A DNA stretch of 64,000 nucleotides, from assembly GCF_037392515.1 (NCBI RefSeq), contig NC_090287.1, positions 12,947,001-13,011,000 of the forward strand. Direction: 5' to 3'. Below, in pieces: positions 43,301 through 50,959 of the stretch (its first letter is position 1; each line of letters starts with the position of its first letter). The DNA is from Haliotis asinina. Its lineage: Eukaryota; Mollusca; Gastropoda; Lepetellida; Haliotidae. Under the pieces are notes generated by a model. The model was not told the DNA's origin, ran no database searches, and was given only the letters and a program-made list of their open reading frames with translations. Made by a program: the position numbers and the translations under genes.

Positions 43301-46197
43301 TTCATCAAGCACTGAGACCCTTCGTGGTGCCACAGGAAACCACGTATTCCAGCAGGACAGCGCGCGTGCCCATACTGCCAGAGCAAATAAATACTTTCTC
43401 CGTCAACACGGCATACAAACTCAGTCCAGACTTAAACCCGATTGAACACTTGTGGGTTGACACTCAGAGAAGCCTCAATGATGCGCGACCAATTTCAAAA
43501 AGGGAGTGACAGGGTTTCTTTGCGGTTTAGTGTATATGATTTACTGCAATATGGTGATTACAATCAAACTCACTCGCTTATTAAAATGACAGTGGGTTCT
43601 GAGACCATGTTTAATTATGTTATGATATCGGATCTGTTTCAGGCCATCACTGGTAGAAGTACCAGACGAAGAGAGTGTACTCCAAAAAGAGTACCACGCA
43701 CTGCCAGTAGGTTAAATCCATACTCGCTCTGGTTGCGAGTTCACTGTACAGTAGAATCTTTAACCACCAAGAACACAGCCTGTTTATTAGTATATATGTG
43801 GCGTGACTTGGGCAATATCTTTTATCATATGTCAAAAGCAACTACAGTGCAGTGTAGTTAACTGCAATATATCGCTGTGTTTCAATTATATTTTTCTTTA
43901 TATTGGGCAATATTGTAGCAGCGGAGATGACGTGTATCATTCAAAACGTCTCAGGTACAAGATAGCATGTTCTTTCTTCAAAGAGCGAAACACAACTCTT
44001 GCCAAAAAGTAGTATGATGAAGGTGGCCGGATGTATGTCTTTATGTGGCATTAGATCAATGCAGAGGGGTTCCAACAGTTGGCGGCCTTTGTACGTAGCT
44101 CTATGGCAAAATAATTAAGGTGTTCCCATCGTCCTTTCTCCAGCTAATGGATTCCACCATTCCAGGCAGCAGGCGTGCGTATACGTACCTTTCGAATTTC
44201 ATCGAAAGACTTAACTAGTTCAATGGCGTAACGCTATGTTAGAGATTTAGAGGATGTTGTTATGTATGACAGCGATCATCCATGATGTTAGGATTATTCG
44301 CGATGTTATCCTGAACCAAGACTTGCATTGGGAGTTGTTCAGTTCTTGTGGATGAGGATCCGCTAACCCTTTCGCGAACATCTGATACATACCATCACTA
44401 TGTTATGTTATATTTAACAATGGAGAAATCAGTAAAGAAGAGAACCACAACTAGTGATCCTTAAACTCACCACTCACTCTCTCACCGTTGTAGGAAGGTT
44501 GTACTTTGGTTACGTCATGGACCCGTGAAGGTCCCGGGGTAGAATAGGCCTTCAGCAACCCATGCTAAGTGCGACGTAAAACTAAACTCACTCACTCACT
44601 CACACTTACGTCATGAGTGAGTTTAGTTTTACGCCGCACGCAGCAATACTCCAGCTATATGGCGGCGGTCTGTAAACAGTGGAGTCTGGACCACGCAATC
44701 CAGTGACCAACAATATGAGCATCGATCTGAGCAATTGGGAACCGATGATATGAGTCGACCAAGTCAGCGAGCCTGACAACCCGATCCCGTTAGTCGCCTC
44801 TTACGACAGGCATAGTGGCCTTTTATAGCAAGCATGGGTTGCTGAAGGCCTATTCTACCCCGGGACCTTCACGGGTCTGGCAACGTCATGACACAACGTT
44901 GTTACAACATTAGTATAACGTCATTTCATAACGTTATGTCACAACGTAAGATCAGTGATGCATATTAAGGAAAGGTTATCCTCCTCACAAAGTTATAGCA
45001 ACATTTCTTATAACTTGACGTCACGATAGTTTTCACTTTTCAAAGTCATTTCTTCACTATTCGGCTACAGCTTAAGAAAACATACGATAAATGCAACATG
45101 CAAATTGAGCAATGAGCATTAACGTGAATTTCTGCTTTGTTTGTTATGTACTCTACATGTTCACTACTGGGAAAGCTTTTCCACTATTAATGTTAAATAG
45201 AACCGTAAGACAACGTGAAAATGTTAGCATCAAATAACGCGAAGTGACCTAAAACTGACGTATCCTCAAATGTTATCAAACAGGCTTTTCCTTAGGCCTA
45301 AATATTATCATCATGCAGTTCAAATTACTGACTACAAAATCATACATGCAATCGTTGTTTTACCTGCAGATGTGGCGACAGGGAACAAAGCTACTTCATC
45401 TGCTTAGTGAAGATGACATGGTTCTATTTGTATCAGCGTATAGGCGCATAATGAAGATGGTACCAGAAGATAAGAAATACAACATTCAAAGCGTCTTCTA
45501 TCCTGGAGCAGGTCATCTTCTGGAGCCACCCTATGGGCCTTTGTGTAGAGACTCCTACATTACAGGAGGTAAGTTAGGTCATGGAATGCCATTCAGAAGT
45601 GATACCAATAAGGAAGAGTGAGTCTTGCCTTGCCCCGCACTCAGCACTAAGCTATATGGCGGCGGTTTGTAAGTAATTGAGTCTGGACAATCAGCATCGA
45701 TCAGCGCAATTGGGAACCGATGATATGTGTCAATCAAGTCAGCGAGCCTGACCACCCGATCCCTTTAGTCTCCTCTTACGACAAGCATAGCCGCCTTTTG
45801 TGGCAAGCATGGGTTGCTGAAGTCCTATTCTATTTTTACAAAATGAAGATAGCTTTGTGAGTTCAAAATGTTACAGTATCTTCCAGTTTCTGCAATGTTA
45901 CTTGTGAGATAAGATTCAACAATAACCTTTAACAGCTTTTATTGATTAGATTAATAGCATTTGAAATTTTTTCTCGCTCATTTCAAAATATGTACATGAA
46001 TACGTCGCAATTCGAATGGGACCCCTGAATATTGTCTCAGATACAACCGAATTTCTGGTGTTAAGGTTCATTTTCTTTCAAAAGGAACCCGCATAATTTG
46101 GGGCGGTGAAAGGAAGAGCCATGCTGTTGCCCAGGAGGATTCGTGGAAAAGAATTCTGGAACATTTCAACACTTATCTTCCAAAACGGAGTGTATGA
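31062..46197 (+). CDS. BAAT/ACOT: ACOT/BAAT-family acyl-CoA thioesterase or N-acyltransferase, copy 2
   Basis: Eight coding exons: 31062-31356, 38107-38370, 39378-39547, 40029-40142, 41955-42109, 43643-43706, 45370-45568 and 46085-46197, giving 457 aa. The triad is Ser266 (GSSFGGG), Asp370 (LLSEDD) and His403 ([10 protein letters not shown]). All splice sites are GT/AG and phases match copy 1. About 25 residues differ from copy 1, with a dense cluster just after the catalytic Asp. Exon 5 is two codons shorter. The poly(A) hexamer just after the stop in copy 1 is missing. No disabling change is seen, so both copies are predicted functional. The three bases added before the alternative exon 3 acceptor here support the shorter exon 3 used in both models. 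Confidence 0.92.
31590..31815 (-). repeat. SINE family A, degraded
   Basis: Counterpart of 6084-6300, with the same small internal duplication. Confidence 0.75.
31848..32135 (+). repeat. SINE family A, complete
   Basis: Head cccgtgaaggtaccggggta to an ACTC tail of about eight units. Its counterpart in unit 1 is cut at 6497. Confidence 0.93.
32244..32698. repeat. 53-bp direct repeats 402 bp apart
   Basis: 32244-32296 and 32646-32698 share ctaagggctaacgggg and agtgtatcagatattgaaag. They bracket DNA that includes a family B SINE fragment. Confidence 0.75.
32518..32605 (+). repeat. SINE family B, tRNA-like half
   Basis: Well-preserved A box (tagcctagtggttagag) and B box (ggattcgattcc); the tail is missing. 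Confidence 0.8.
35688..35891 (+). repeat. SINE family A, 5'-truncated, nested in the LINE
   Basis: Starts at atgcttgtcgtaagag and ends in the ACTC tail. Flanked by a 13-bp duplication ctctttcttcttt (35675-35687, 35892-35904). The unit 1 LINE is uninterrupted at this point (near 7185). Confidence 0.92.
36650..37195 (-). repeat. Repeat insertion with ctgatgaaggag...ctccgaaac motif
   Basis: Absent from the corresponding place in unit 1 (near 7875). On the minus strand it contains ctgatgaaggag, a short loop, then ctccgaaac, a word pair I associate with Penelope-like retroelement ends, some of which carry hammerhead ribozymes. The other end holds a 13-bp hairpin (37142-37154 with 37180-37192). 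The middle has short internal repeats (gatggaagccaatgg twice). No protein segment recognised, so the class is tentative. Confidence 0.5.
38107..38370 (+). CDS. BAAT/ACOT: ACOT/BAAT copy 2, coding exon 2
   Basis: Four residue changes from copy 1. Same phase and splice sites. Confidence 0.92.
38405..38575 (-). repeat. SINE family A, degraded
   Basis: Counterpart of 9560-9735. Confidence 0.7.
38742..38900 (+). repeat. SINE family B
   Basis: Counterpart of 9912-10060, with B box gggttcgattcc. Confidence 0.85.
39378..39547 (+). CDS. BAAT/ACOT: ACOT/BAAT copy 2, coding exon 3
   Basis: Starts at AAG/GT as in copy 1 and reads [20 protein letters not shown]. Two changes at [10 protein letters not shown]. 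Confidence 0.85.
39718..39830 (+). repeat. SINE family B, partial
   Basis: Counterpart of 10880-10992 in intron 3. Confidence 0.7.
40029..40142 (+). CDS. BAAT/ACOT: ACOT/BAAT copy 2, coding exon 4 (nucleophile)
   Basis: [15 protein letters not shown] with Ser266; one residue differs from copy 1. Confidence 0.93.
40850..40905 (+). repeat. SINE family B, A-box half only
   Basis: gatggggtagcgtagtggtt and following bases, ending before the B box. Confidence 0.65.
40942..41042 (+). repeat. SINE family B, tail-truncated
   Basis: A box tagcctagtggttaaag, B box gggtcgattcccc, then gtgaagcccatttctggtgt; the shared tail is missing. Confidence 0.85.
41955..42109 (+). CDS. BAAT/ACOT: ACOT/BAAT copy 2, coding exon 5
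   Basis: [12 protein letters not shown] onward; ends in VPLN plus two bases at donor gtaaag, 6 bases shorter than copy 1 by an in-frame deletion. Confidence 0.82.
42110..42760 (+). other. Intron 5, empty Tc1 site
   Basis: Aligns with both flanks of the unit 1 Tc1 transposon and is uninterrupted at about 42566. No gene. Confidence 0.75.
42760..43500 (+). pseudogene. Old Tc1-like transposase relic, unit 2
   Basis: Shortened counterpart of 17470-18490. Recognisable near 43420-43480 as [20 protein letters not shown]; the end with GGHTRY is deleted and there are several shifts. Confidence 0.8.
43643..43706 (+). CDS. BAAT/ACOT: ACOT/BAAT copy 2, coding exon 6
   Basis: 64 bases, [20 protein letters not shown]; one Asp to Glu change. 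Donor gtaggt is weaker than in copy 1. Confidence 0.85.
43707..44511 (+). other. Intron 6, left part
   Basis: Aligns to 18856-19670. No gene. Confidence 0.6.
44520..44607 (+). repeat. SINE family A, internally deleted
   Basis: Head gacccgtgaaggtcccgggg fused directly to the tail (gtgcgacgtaaaactaaact plus ACTC repeats). Flanked by acgtcatg at 44512-44519 and 44608-44615. Confidence 0.88.
44616..44882 (-). repeat. SINE family A, complete
   Basis: About 267 bp antisense, from the ACTC tail to the acgggtct head. Flanked by acgtcatg at 44608-44615 and 44883-44890. Unit 1 has one uninterrupted copy of the target (acatcatg, near 19673). Confidence 0.93.
45370..45568 (+). CDS. BAAT/ACOT: ACOT/BAAT copy 2, coding exon 7 (acid and base)
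   Basis: SEDD (Asp370) and PGAGH (His403) kept. The segment between reads [15 protein letters not shown] against [15 protein letters not shown] in copy 1. Confidence 0.93.
45615..45835 (-). repeat. SINE family A in intron 7
   Basis: Counterpart of 20512-20735 with a small deletion in the middle. Confidence 0.85.
46085..46197 (+). CDS. BAAT/ACOT: ACOT/BAAT copy 2, terminal coding exon 8
   Basis: [20 protein letters not shown] to LPKRSV and tga at 46195-46197. Confidence 0.93.
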
Positions 46198-46619
46198 TGA
46201 AATGTAACAACCAGTTACCAGTCAAGTAGACCAGTATTTGACCAGAAAAGGCAGTCTGTTTGACAACGAACTTCAACATCTCATTGTAAACCTACTTGCA
46301 TACATGCACTAAGGAGGACATTGTAATAGCTATGGACATCGATGGCCCTTCTTACGTGCAAATGTGTTGTTACCTTGGTTGGTGTTTGATAGTACACATT
46401 GTGCATCAACGCTTAACACTAGCAAGTCATCTCGGAAGACACTATCTTCATCACATCTCTCTAAGGTACGATAAGGCCCCATTGAAGCAGCACCCCATTT
46501 AGTGTTTGAAATACACTTAAATAGTTTGGTGATCTTATTACACGTGTTATAAAAATGTGTTATATCTTGTGACAATATTACTTTTTGATCAAAATTAACA
46601 CCACTGAATTTGAATCTTA
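46198..46619. other. 3' flank of ACOT/BAAT copy 2
   Basis: Aligns with 21099-21530. Minus-strand open frames here and in unit 1 share a segment (SNTKWGAASMGPYRTLERCD) but resemble no family I know. Confidence 0.5.
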
Positions 46620-47045
46620 TGTTTCTATTCTTGTGTAATGTTAGCCTAGGCAAATCACTATCCGATCTCTCCTTATGTGGCGAAGAAGCACAAATGGAAT
46701 TAAATGGCAACCATTAAATGGCAATCGGTTCGTCATCACCAAATGTCCCTTTTAGAATATGTTTGATAGTCATATACAGTGACGGTGAGTCTATCCTATT
46801 ATGTGCTTCAGAATTAAGGGGATATAAGAAATATGACTGTTTTAGAAAATACATCTTTCGGCTTGTAAATTATACCTAAAAGTTGGATCTCGGACACCTA
46901 ACGCTATTGTGTATGGTGAATGTGGCCGTTTCACTATTTTGGTAAATGCATCTGTTCTTTGTCTCAACTACTGGATTAAAATAATAACCATGCATGAAGA
47001 TCGTACATCAAAGAAAGTTTATGAAATGATACCAAGACTGATATA
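46620..47045 (+). mobile_element. CR1/Jockey-like LINE relic, unit 2
   Basis: C-terminal part of a LINE: SILLCASELRGYKKYDCF, then KVGSRTPNAIVYGECGRF and LVNASVLCLNYWIKIITMHE, a pattern typical of the region after RT in CR1/Jockey-type elements. Broken by stops. Its RT part survives only in unit 1. Confidence 0.78.
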
Positions 47046-47086
47046 AAGGCAATACATATATTATTTCCGTTTTTTGTTTCTGCCAG

Positions 47087-47323
47087 GCGACATCAGCTCA
47101 GATTGCCTCTTACATTTCTGTAGTTGAGCTTGTTACGGATGCGTTGACGGATGCAGATGATATAAACTCCAGAAATGTCCGTCTCGCCACACGGCAACTA
47201 GCCTATTTATATATAGTCAGCCTTTTCCCGAAAGTTCAGAAACAAACGAACATCGTCCACTCTGTAGGATGCCCTAGAATAAGTCTCCCGGAAGTGAACA
47301 CATCGAAAACTAGGAGCAGATAA
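47087..47323 (+). CDS. Putative terminal exon of an unidentified gene
   Basis: Unrecognised. A strong acceptor (ccgttttttgtttctgccag, ending at 47086) opens a 78-codon frame to taa at 47321-47323: ATSAQIASYISVVELVTDAL, TDADDINSRNVRLATRQLAY and so on, ending CPRISLPEVNTSKTRSR. No ATG, so it would need upstream exons, which I could not find. A second copy at 48419-48619 keeps the frame and the stop, with mostly conservative changes (Asp to Glu twice, Leu to Val). The helical pattern is vaguely like the GAIN region of adhesion GPCRs, but that is a guess. It could also be part of an unknown repeat. Confidence 0.4.
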   Translation, partial: ATSAQIASYISVVELVTDALTDADDINSRNVRLATRQLAYLYIVSLFPKVQKQTNIVHSVGCPRISLPEVNTSKTRSR

Positions 47324-47654
47324 ATTCCGGAAAACCAGAATGCTAAAAGTGTTGACCAGCTATTAAAACGAAATGTGACACATCATATTTGATATTCAAA
47401 CACTAAATGTTGTGACCCAATAATAATTATTACTTAATCAATAACAAAAATATACAGAACATACACACTCGTAACAAGCTCCACTGTATAGGATGTTGGG
47501 GTCCATTCTTGCAACAAAGGAAATTCTGTCTCCTTCCTCCAGCTCGGCAATTTCATTAAGACGGGGCGGATCGAGAATGATTGTGGTGCATGGGTCCCCA
47601 AGGCAACAAAACCAAACACCAACCGACCACCATGATTCTTTCTTCATGATTTTA
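47324..47654. other. Spacer with a weak minus-strand exon-like frame
   Basis: On the minus strand 47500-47640 reads ILDPPRLNEIAELEEGDRIS and FVARMDPNILYS, which looks protein-like but is shifted in unit 1 (22165-22300). Not identified. Confidence 0.25.
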
Positions 47655-47730
47655 GGCCAGGATCAGCAATATTCCAGCTATATGGCGACGGTCTGTAAAT
47701 AATCGTGTCTGGACCAGACAATCCAGTGAT
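47655..47730 (-). repeat. SINE family A, short fragment
   Basis: Counterpart of 22378-22452. About 20 bases later follows the residue of the M4 fragment (tttgctcgtggttcc), cut off there. Confidence 0.75.
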
Positions 47731-47764
47731 CCAAACCAAACCTTTCTGATCAGTTTGCTCGTGG

Positions 47765-48335
47765 TTCCATATGCTTGACTATACTATAAACTATATCGAA
47801 TCGTCACTTTGAGAGAAGACAGAATGCGAAATCCAACGCTGTGTTTGAGTGAATGATGTTTTGAAAACATACATAATGTAGCTAAATAAATAATCGGATG
47901 TTATAGTTTGTTTGTCTTAACAAGATGTTTTAGTAGACTACACATTTTATCCGAGACTTGAGAACCCACAAAACAACAGTCACTACAAACAGATGATGGT
48001 ATCCCTCTTTTGATCTTATCTGCACTGCCATACGTCTACCTGTCGAGTTTTTATCCAGTCACACGATTTTAGTCCGAAAAAGTCAAACAGGTGACTGTTC
48101 AACCAGTTCAGTGCGGACGTGACTGTTCAACCAGTTCAGTCTGCACGTGACTGTTCATACAGTTAAATCAGCATGTGGCTGAGCAAACAATTAAATCTGC
48201 ATGTGACTGTTACATTAGTTCAGTCTGCATGTAACTGGTATTATATTTCTGCCCTCTTTTGAATTTTCGGATGTTTCATTCTCAATATAACAGAATAACT
48301 AAAAAAAAAGAAAACAGATATCGTCCAGATATAGA
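47765..48335. other. Spacer before minisatellite 2
   Basis: Aligns to 23255-23990 minus the SINE. Contains the same short cagttcagtctgcacgtgac repeats (48080-48240). No gene. Confidence 0.6.
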
Positions 48336-48418
48336 ACCATAGACGTGTCACATAGACGTGTGTCCTGGCACAGACCAACGCGCATGTTACATCTGTGTCC
48401 AGGCATACATCCATAGAA
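48336..48418. repeat. 35-bp minisatellite array 2, left part
   Basis: Two to three divergent units, then an abrupt switch to the exon-like segment at 48419. Confidence 0.8.
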
Positions 48419-48710
48419 GTTCTTACGGAGACGTTGACGGAGGCAGATGATATAAACTCCAGAAATGTCCGTGTTGCCACACGGCAACTAGCCTATTTAT
48501 ATATATTTACTAATAGGCATTTCCCGAAAGTTCAGAAACAAACGAACATCGTCAACACTGTAGGATGCCCTAGAATAAGTCTCCCGGAAGTAGACACATC
48601 GAAAACTAGGAGCAGATAAATTCCGGCAAACCAGAATGCTAAAAGTGTTAACCAGCTATTAAAACGAAATGTGACACATCATATTTGATATTCAAACACC
48701 CAATAATAGT
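48419..48710 (+). pseudogene. Second copy of the exon-like segment, inside the minisatellite
   Basis: Duplicates 47128-47400. Keeps the frame (LTEADDINSRNVRVATRQLA) to taa at 48617-48619, with a net 6-base insertion. The splice acceptor of the first copy is absent. About 60 further bases separate it from the next minisatellite unit. Confidence 0.6.
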
Positions 48711-48763
48711 AATTAATACTGAATTAAATGACAAAATATACAGAAAATACACACTCGTAGCAA

Positions 48764-49455
48764 GGCATACATCCATAGACGTGTTACATGTATGTGCAGG
48801 TATAAATCTCTACACGTGTTTCATCTGTGTCCAGGCCTACATCCACAGACGTGTTACATCTATGTCCAGACACACATCAATAGACGTGTTACATCTATGT
48901 CCAGACACACATCCATAGACGTGTTACATCTATGTCCAGACACACATCCAAAGACGTGTTACATGTATGTGCAGCTATAAATCCCTACACGTGTTACATC
49001 TGTGTCCAGGCCTACATCCACAGACGTGTTACATCTGTGTCCAGACACACATCCATAGACGTGTTAAATCTATGTCCAGACACACATCCATAGACGTGTT
49101 ACATGTGTGTGCAGCTATAAATCCCTACACGTGTTACATCTGTGTCCAGGCCTACATCCATAGACGTGTTACATCTACGTCGAGACACACACCCATAGAC
49201 GTGTTACATCTATGTCCAGACACACATCCATAGACGTGTTACATCTATGTCCAGACACACATCCATAGACGTGTTACATGTGTGTGCAGGTATAAATCCC
49301 AACACGTGTTACATCTGTGTTCAGGCCTACATCCACAGACGTGTTACCTCTTTTTCCAGACATAGACACACACACGTGTTAACCTGTGTCCAGGCACAGA
49401 TCCATGTACGTCTTACATCTATGTCCAGACAAGGACCCATGCACATGCAATCCTA
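48764..49455. repeat. 35-bp minisatellite array 2, main part
   Basis: About 20 units of the form acatccatagacgtgttaca plus tctatgtccagacac. GACGTG predominates, against CACGTG in the right part of array 1. Confidence 0.92.
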
Positions 49456-49894
49456 CATCAACCCATGGCCCCAAGGGACCAGCGAACTAGGTATTTATCT
49501 TACCCAGCATCTCAATGTCAATTTTTAACTTTTCGAAGCATGGATATCGGATCTTACACTTCAGCCAGCCTGTGTGAATCAAACGATTCGAATCTTGCAT
49601 CTTGTTGCTTTTCCCTGCAGGTATTCTCTTAGTAAAATCTCCACGGTGTATTTTCCCTTCTTCGTATTCACAATGTTTTCTTAGCGATCGCTAGATTTTA
49701 CAGACGACATAAGAAAAACAGATTTAAAGTTATCTCCCTTCCATCCGTTTCCATTCGCAAAATATCGGTAATTTCCGTGCATCATGCATCTTTCAATGTT
49801 TTTTCGACAGAGAGAAGTACTACAACGAAGTACCGAATGAGTTGCCATTGGCAGCGGGGTACATTGCAATATACCTCGCTTGTAAGAGGGGTAC

Positions 49895-49962
49895 ACTGAA
49901 TAATATATAAGAGCGCTTTGCCGATGAAAACGGCATTTATGTGTAATGTAAGATAATAAACT
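49895..49962 (+). other. TATA and AATAAA pair, possible fossil LTR piece
   Basis: aatatataagagcgc is followed by gataataaacttt, a close spacing seen in LTRs. Repeated at about 57155-57222. Ends and family are not determinable by eye. Confidence 0.2.
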
Positions 49963-50204
49963 TTACTCTCAAAATGTGCTTGAAATTTTCACTCTCCTGG
50001 GTATTTATCAATTATCAGAGAGAATGTGTAAATTTTCACAGAAATCAAGGGGTTTGGGATATAAAATAAAATACAATAAAATCCACCTTCCCGACCTATA
50101 GTTCTTTGAAAAAGTGATGGCCTACTTTATATATGGCCTAATGGATAGTTAACTGAAAGACCGGCAGTAATATGAAAATCAACGACAAACACACGCCACT
50201 CCGT

Positions 50205-50340
50205 CATGAGCGTCTGACCAGACAATCCTGTGATCAACATCACGAGCATTGCTCTACACAATTGGTATACGATGATATGAATTAACTAAGTCAACGAGCT
50301 CAACCACCCGATCCTGTCCTAACCCCGGACCTTCACGGGT
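50205..50340 (-). repeat. SINE family A, degraded
   Basis: Runs from gaccagacaatcctgtgatc to the head ccccggaccttcacgggt, with a central deletion. Also at 57465-57600 and, truncated, 25025-25103. Confidence 0.75.
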
Positions 50341-50744
50341 AAGAACATATTAAATCCAAAGGAAGAACACCATCAGTGATTTGTAATGACTATCGGATTG
50401 TTGGTTCTCAAGTCTTGGATAAAAGGTGTAAACGCAGAATGTTCATTTAGCTATGATGGTTTTGTTGTTGTTGTTTTGTTTTTCTTTTTATTCTCTCCTT
50501 CTCTGTGTGTGTGGAGGGGGTGGGGGTGAGGGGGTATTTCTCTCTCTCTCTCTCTTCTTTGGTCTTTGTTAACATTGTTTTATTGTCCGTTAAACATGAT
50601 TTAGCTATGGTGTTAACCCAATGTAAAGGGAACATGCCAAGGGAAAAGGTCAGTTGTTATGTTGTGTGCGTGTTCTCAACTGTTGGATAAAGGTTGAAGC
50701 TTAGAAAATGCAGCTTTAGGCAAACAAACTGTAAATTCAGATGA
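50341..50744. repeat. 3' flank repeat of the M4 gene, copy 1 of 3
   Basis: Contains a G+T- and pyrimidine-rich stretch (50456-50565). The same block occurs at 57598-57965 and again at 58060-58500, so M4 B has it twice in tandem. Open frames in it are short and low in complexity. Confidence 0.8.
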
Positions 50745-50750
50745 TTTATT
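50745..50750 (-). terminator. Poly(A) signal, M4 gene A
   Basis: AATAAA on the minus strand, about 210 bases after the stop codon. Confidence 0.6.
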
Positions 50751-50959
50751 TAGCTATAATGTTAAGACAATATTCACTCAAATAAGACGTTTGTCATTAC
50801 AATGCACTATTCATTCATACACAAAGGTGACGTATGGAGTTCAAGTTCTATTTCTCTCAAAGTGACGATTCGGTGCATAGGAACATCAGTACATTCATTG
50901 AAAAGAGGCACTAACAGGACATTGACTAATAATCGTCTCTAAAGTGTCACTTAAAGTTA

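Larger units (their letters stand above)
25616..49455. repeat. Segmental duplication unit 2
   Basis: Second copy of the ACOT/BAAT block. Private features are the ~800-bp SINE-rich segment at 27890-28690, the SINEs at 35688, 44520 and 44616, the repeat at 36650-37195, the exon-like segment at 47087 and a split minisatellite. ACOT/BAAT exons differ from copy 1 at roughly 5% of residues. Confidence 0.9.
49456..50340. other. Spacer between minisatellite 2 and the M4 A 3' flank
   Basis: Duplicated at 56790-57600 and partly at 24937-25103. Contains a TATA-like atatataag at about 49900 and AATAAA about 50 bases on, plus a SINE remnant at 50205-50340. No gene recognised. Confidence 0.55.

Noticed and set aside
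44520-44882. A hAT-like DNA transposon with 8-bp target duplication and ~31-bp inverted repeats
   Set aside because: Both halves are ordinary SINE copies in opposite orientation with a third copy of the target word between them.
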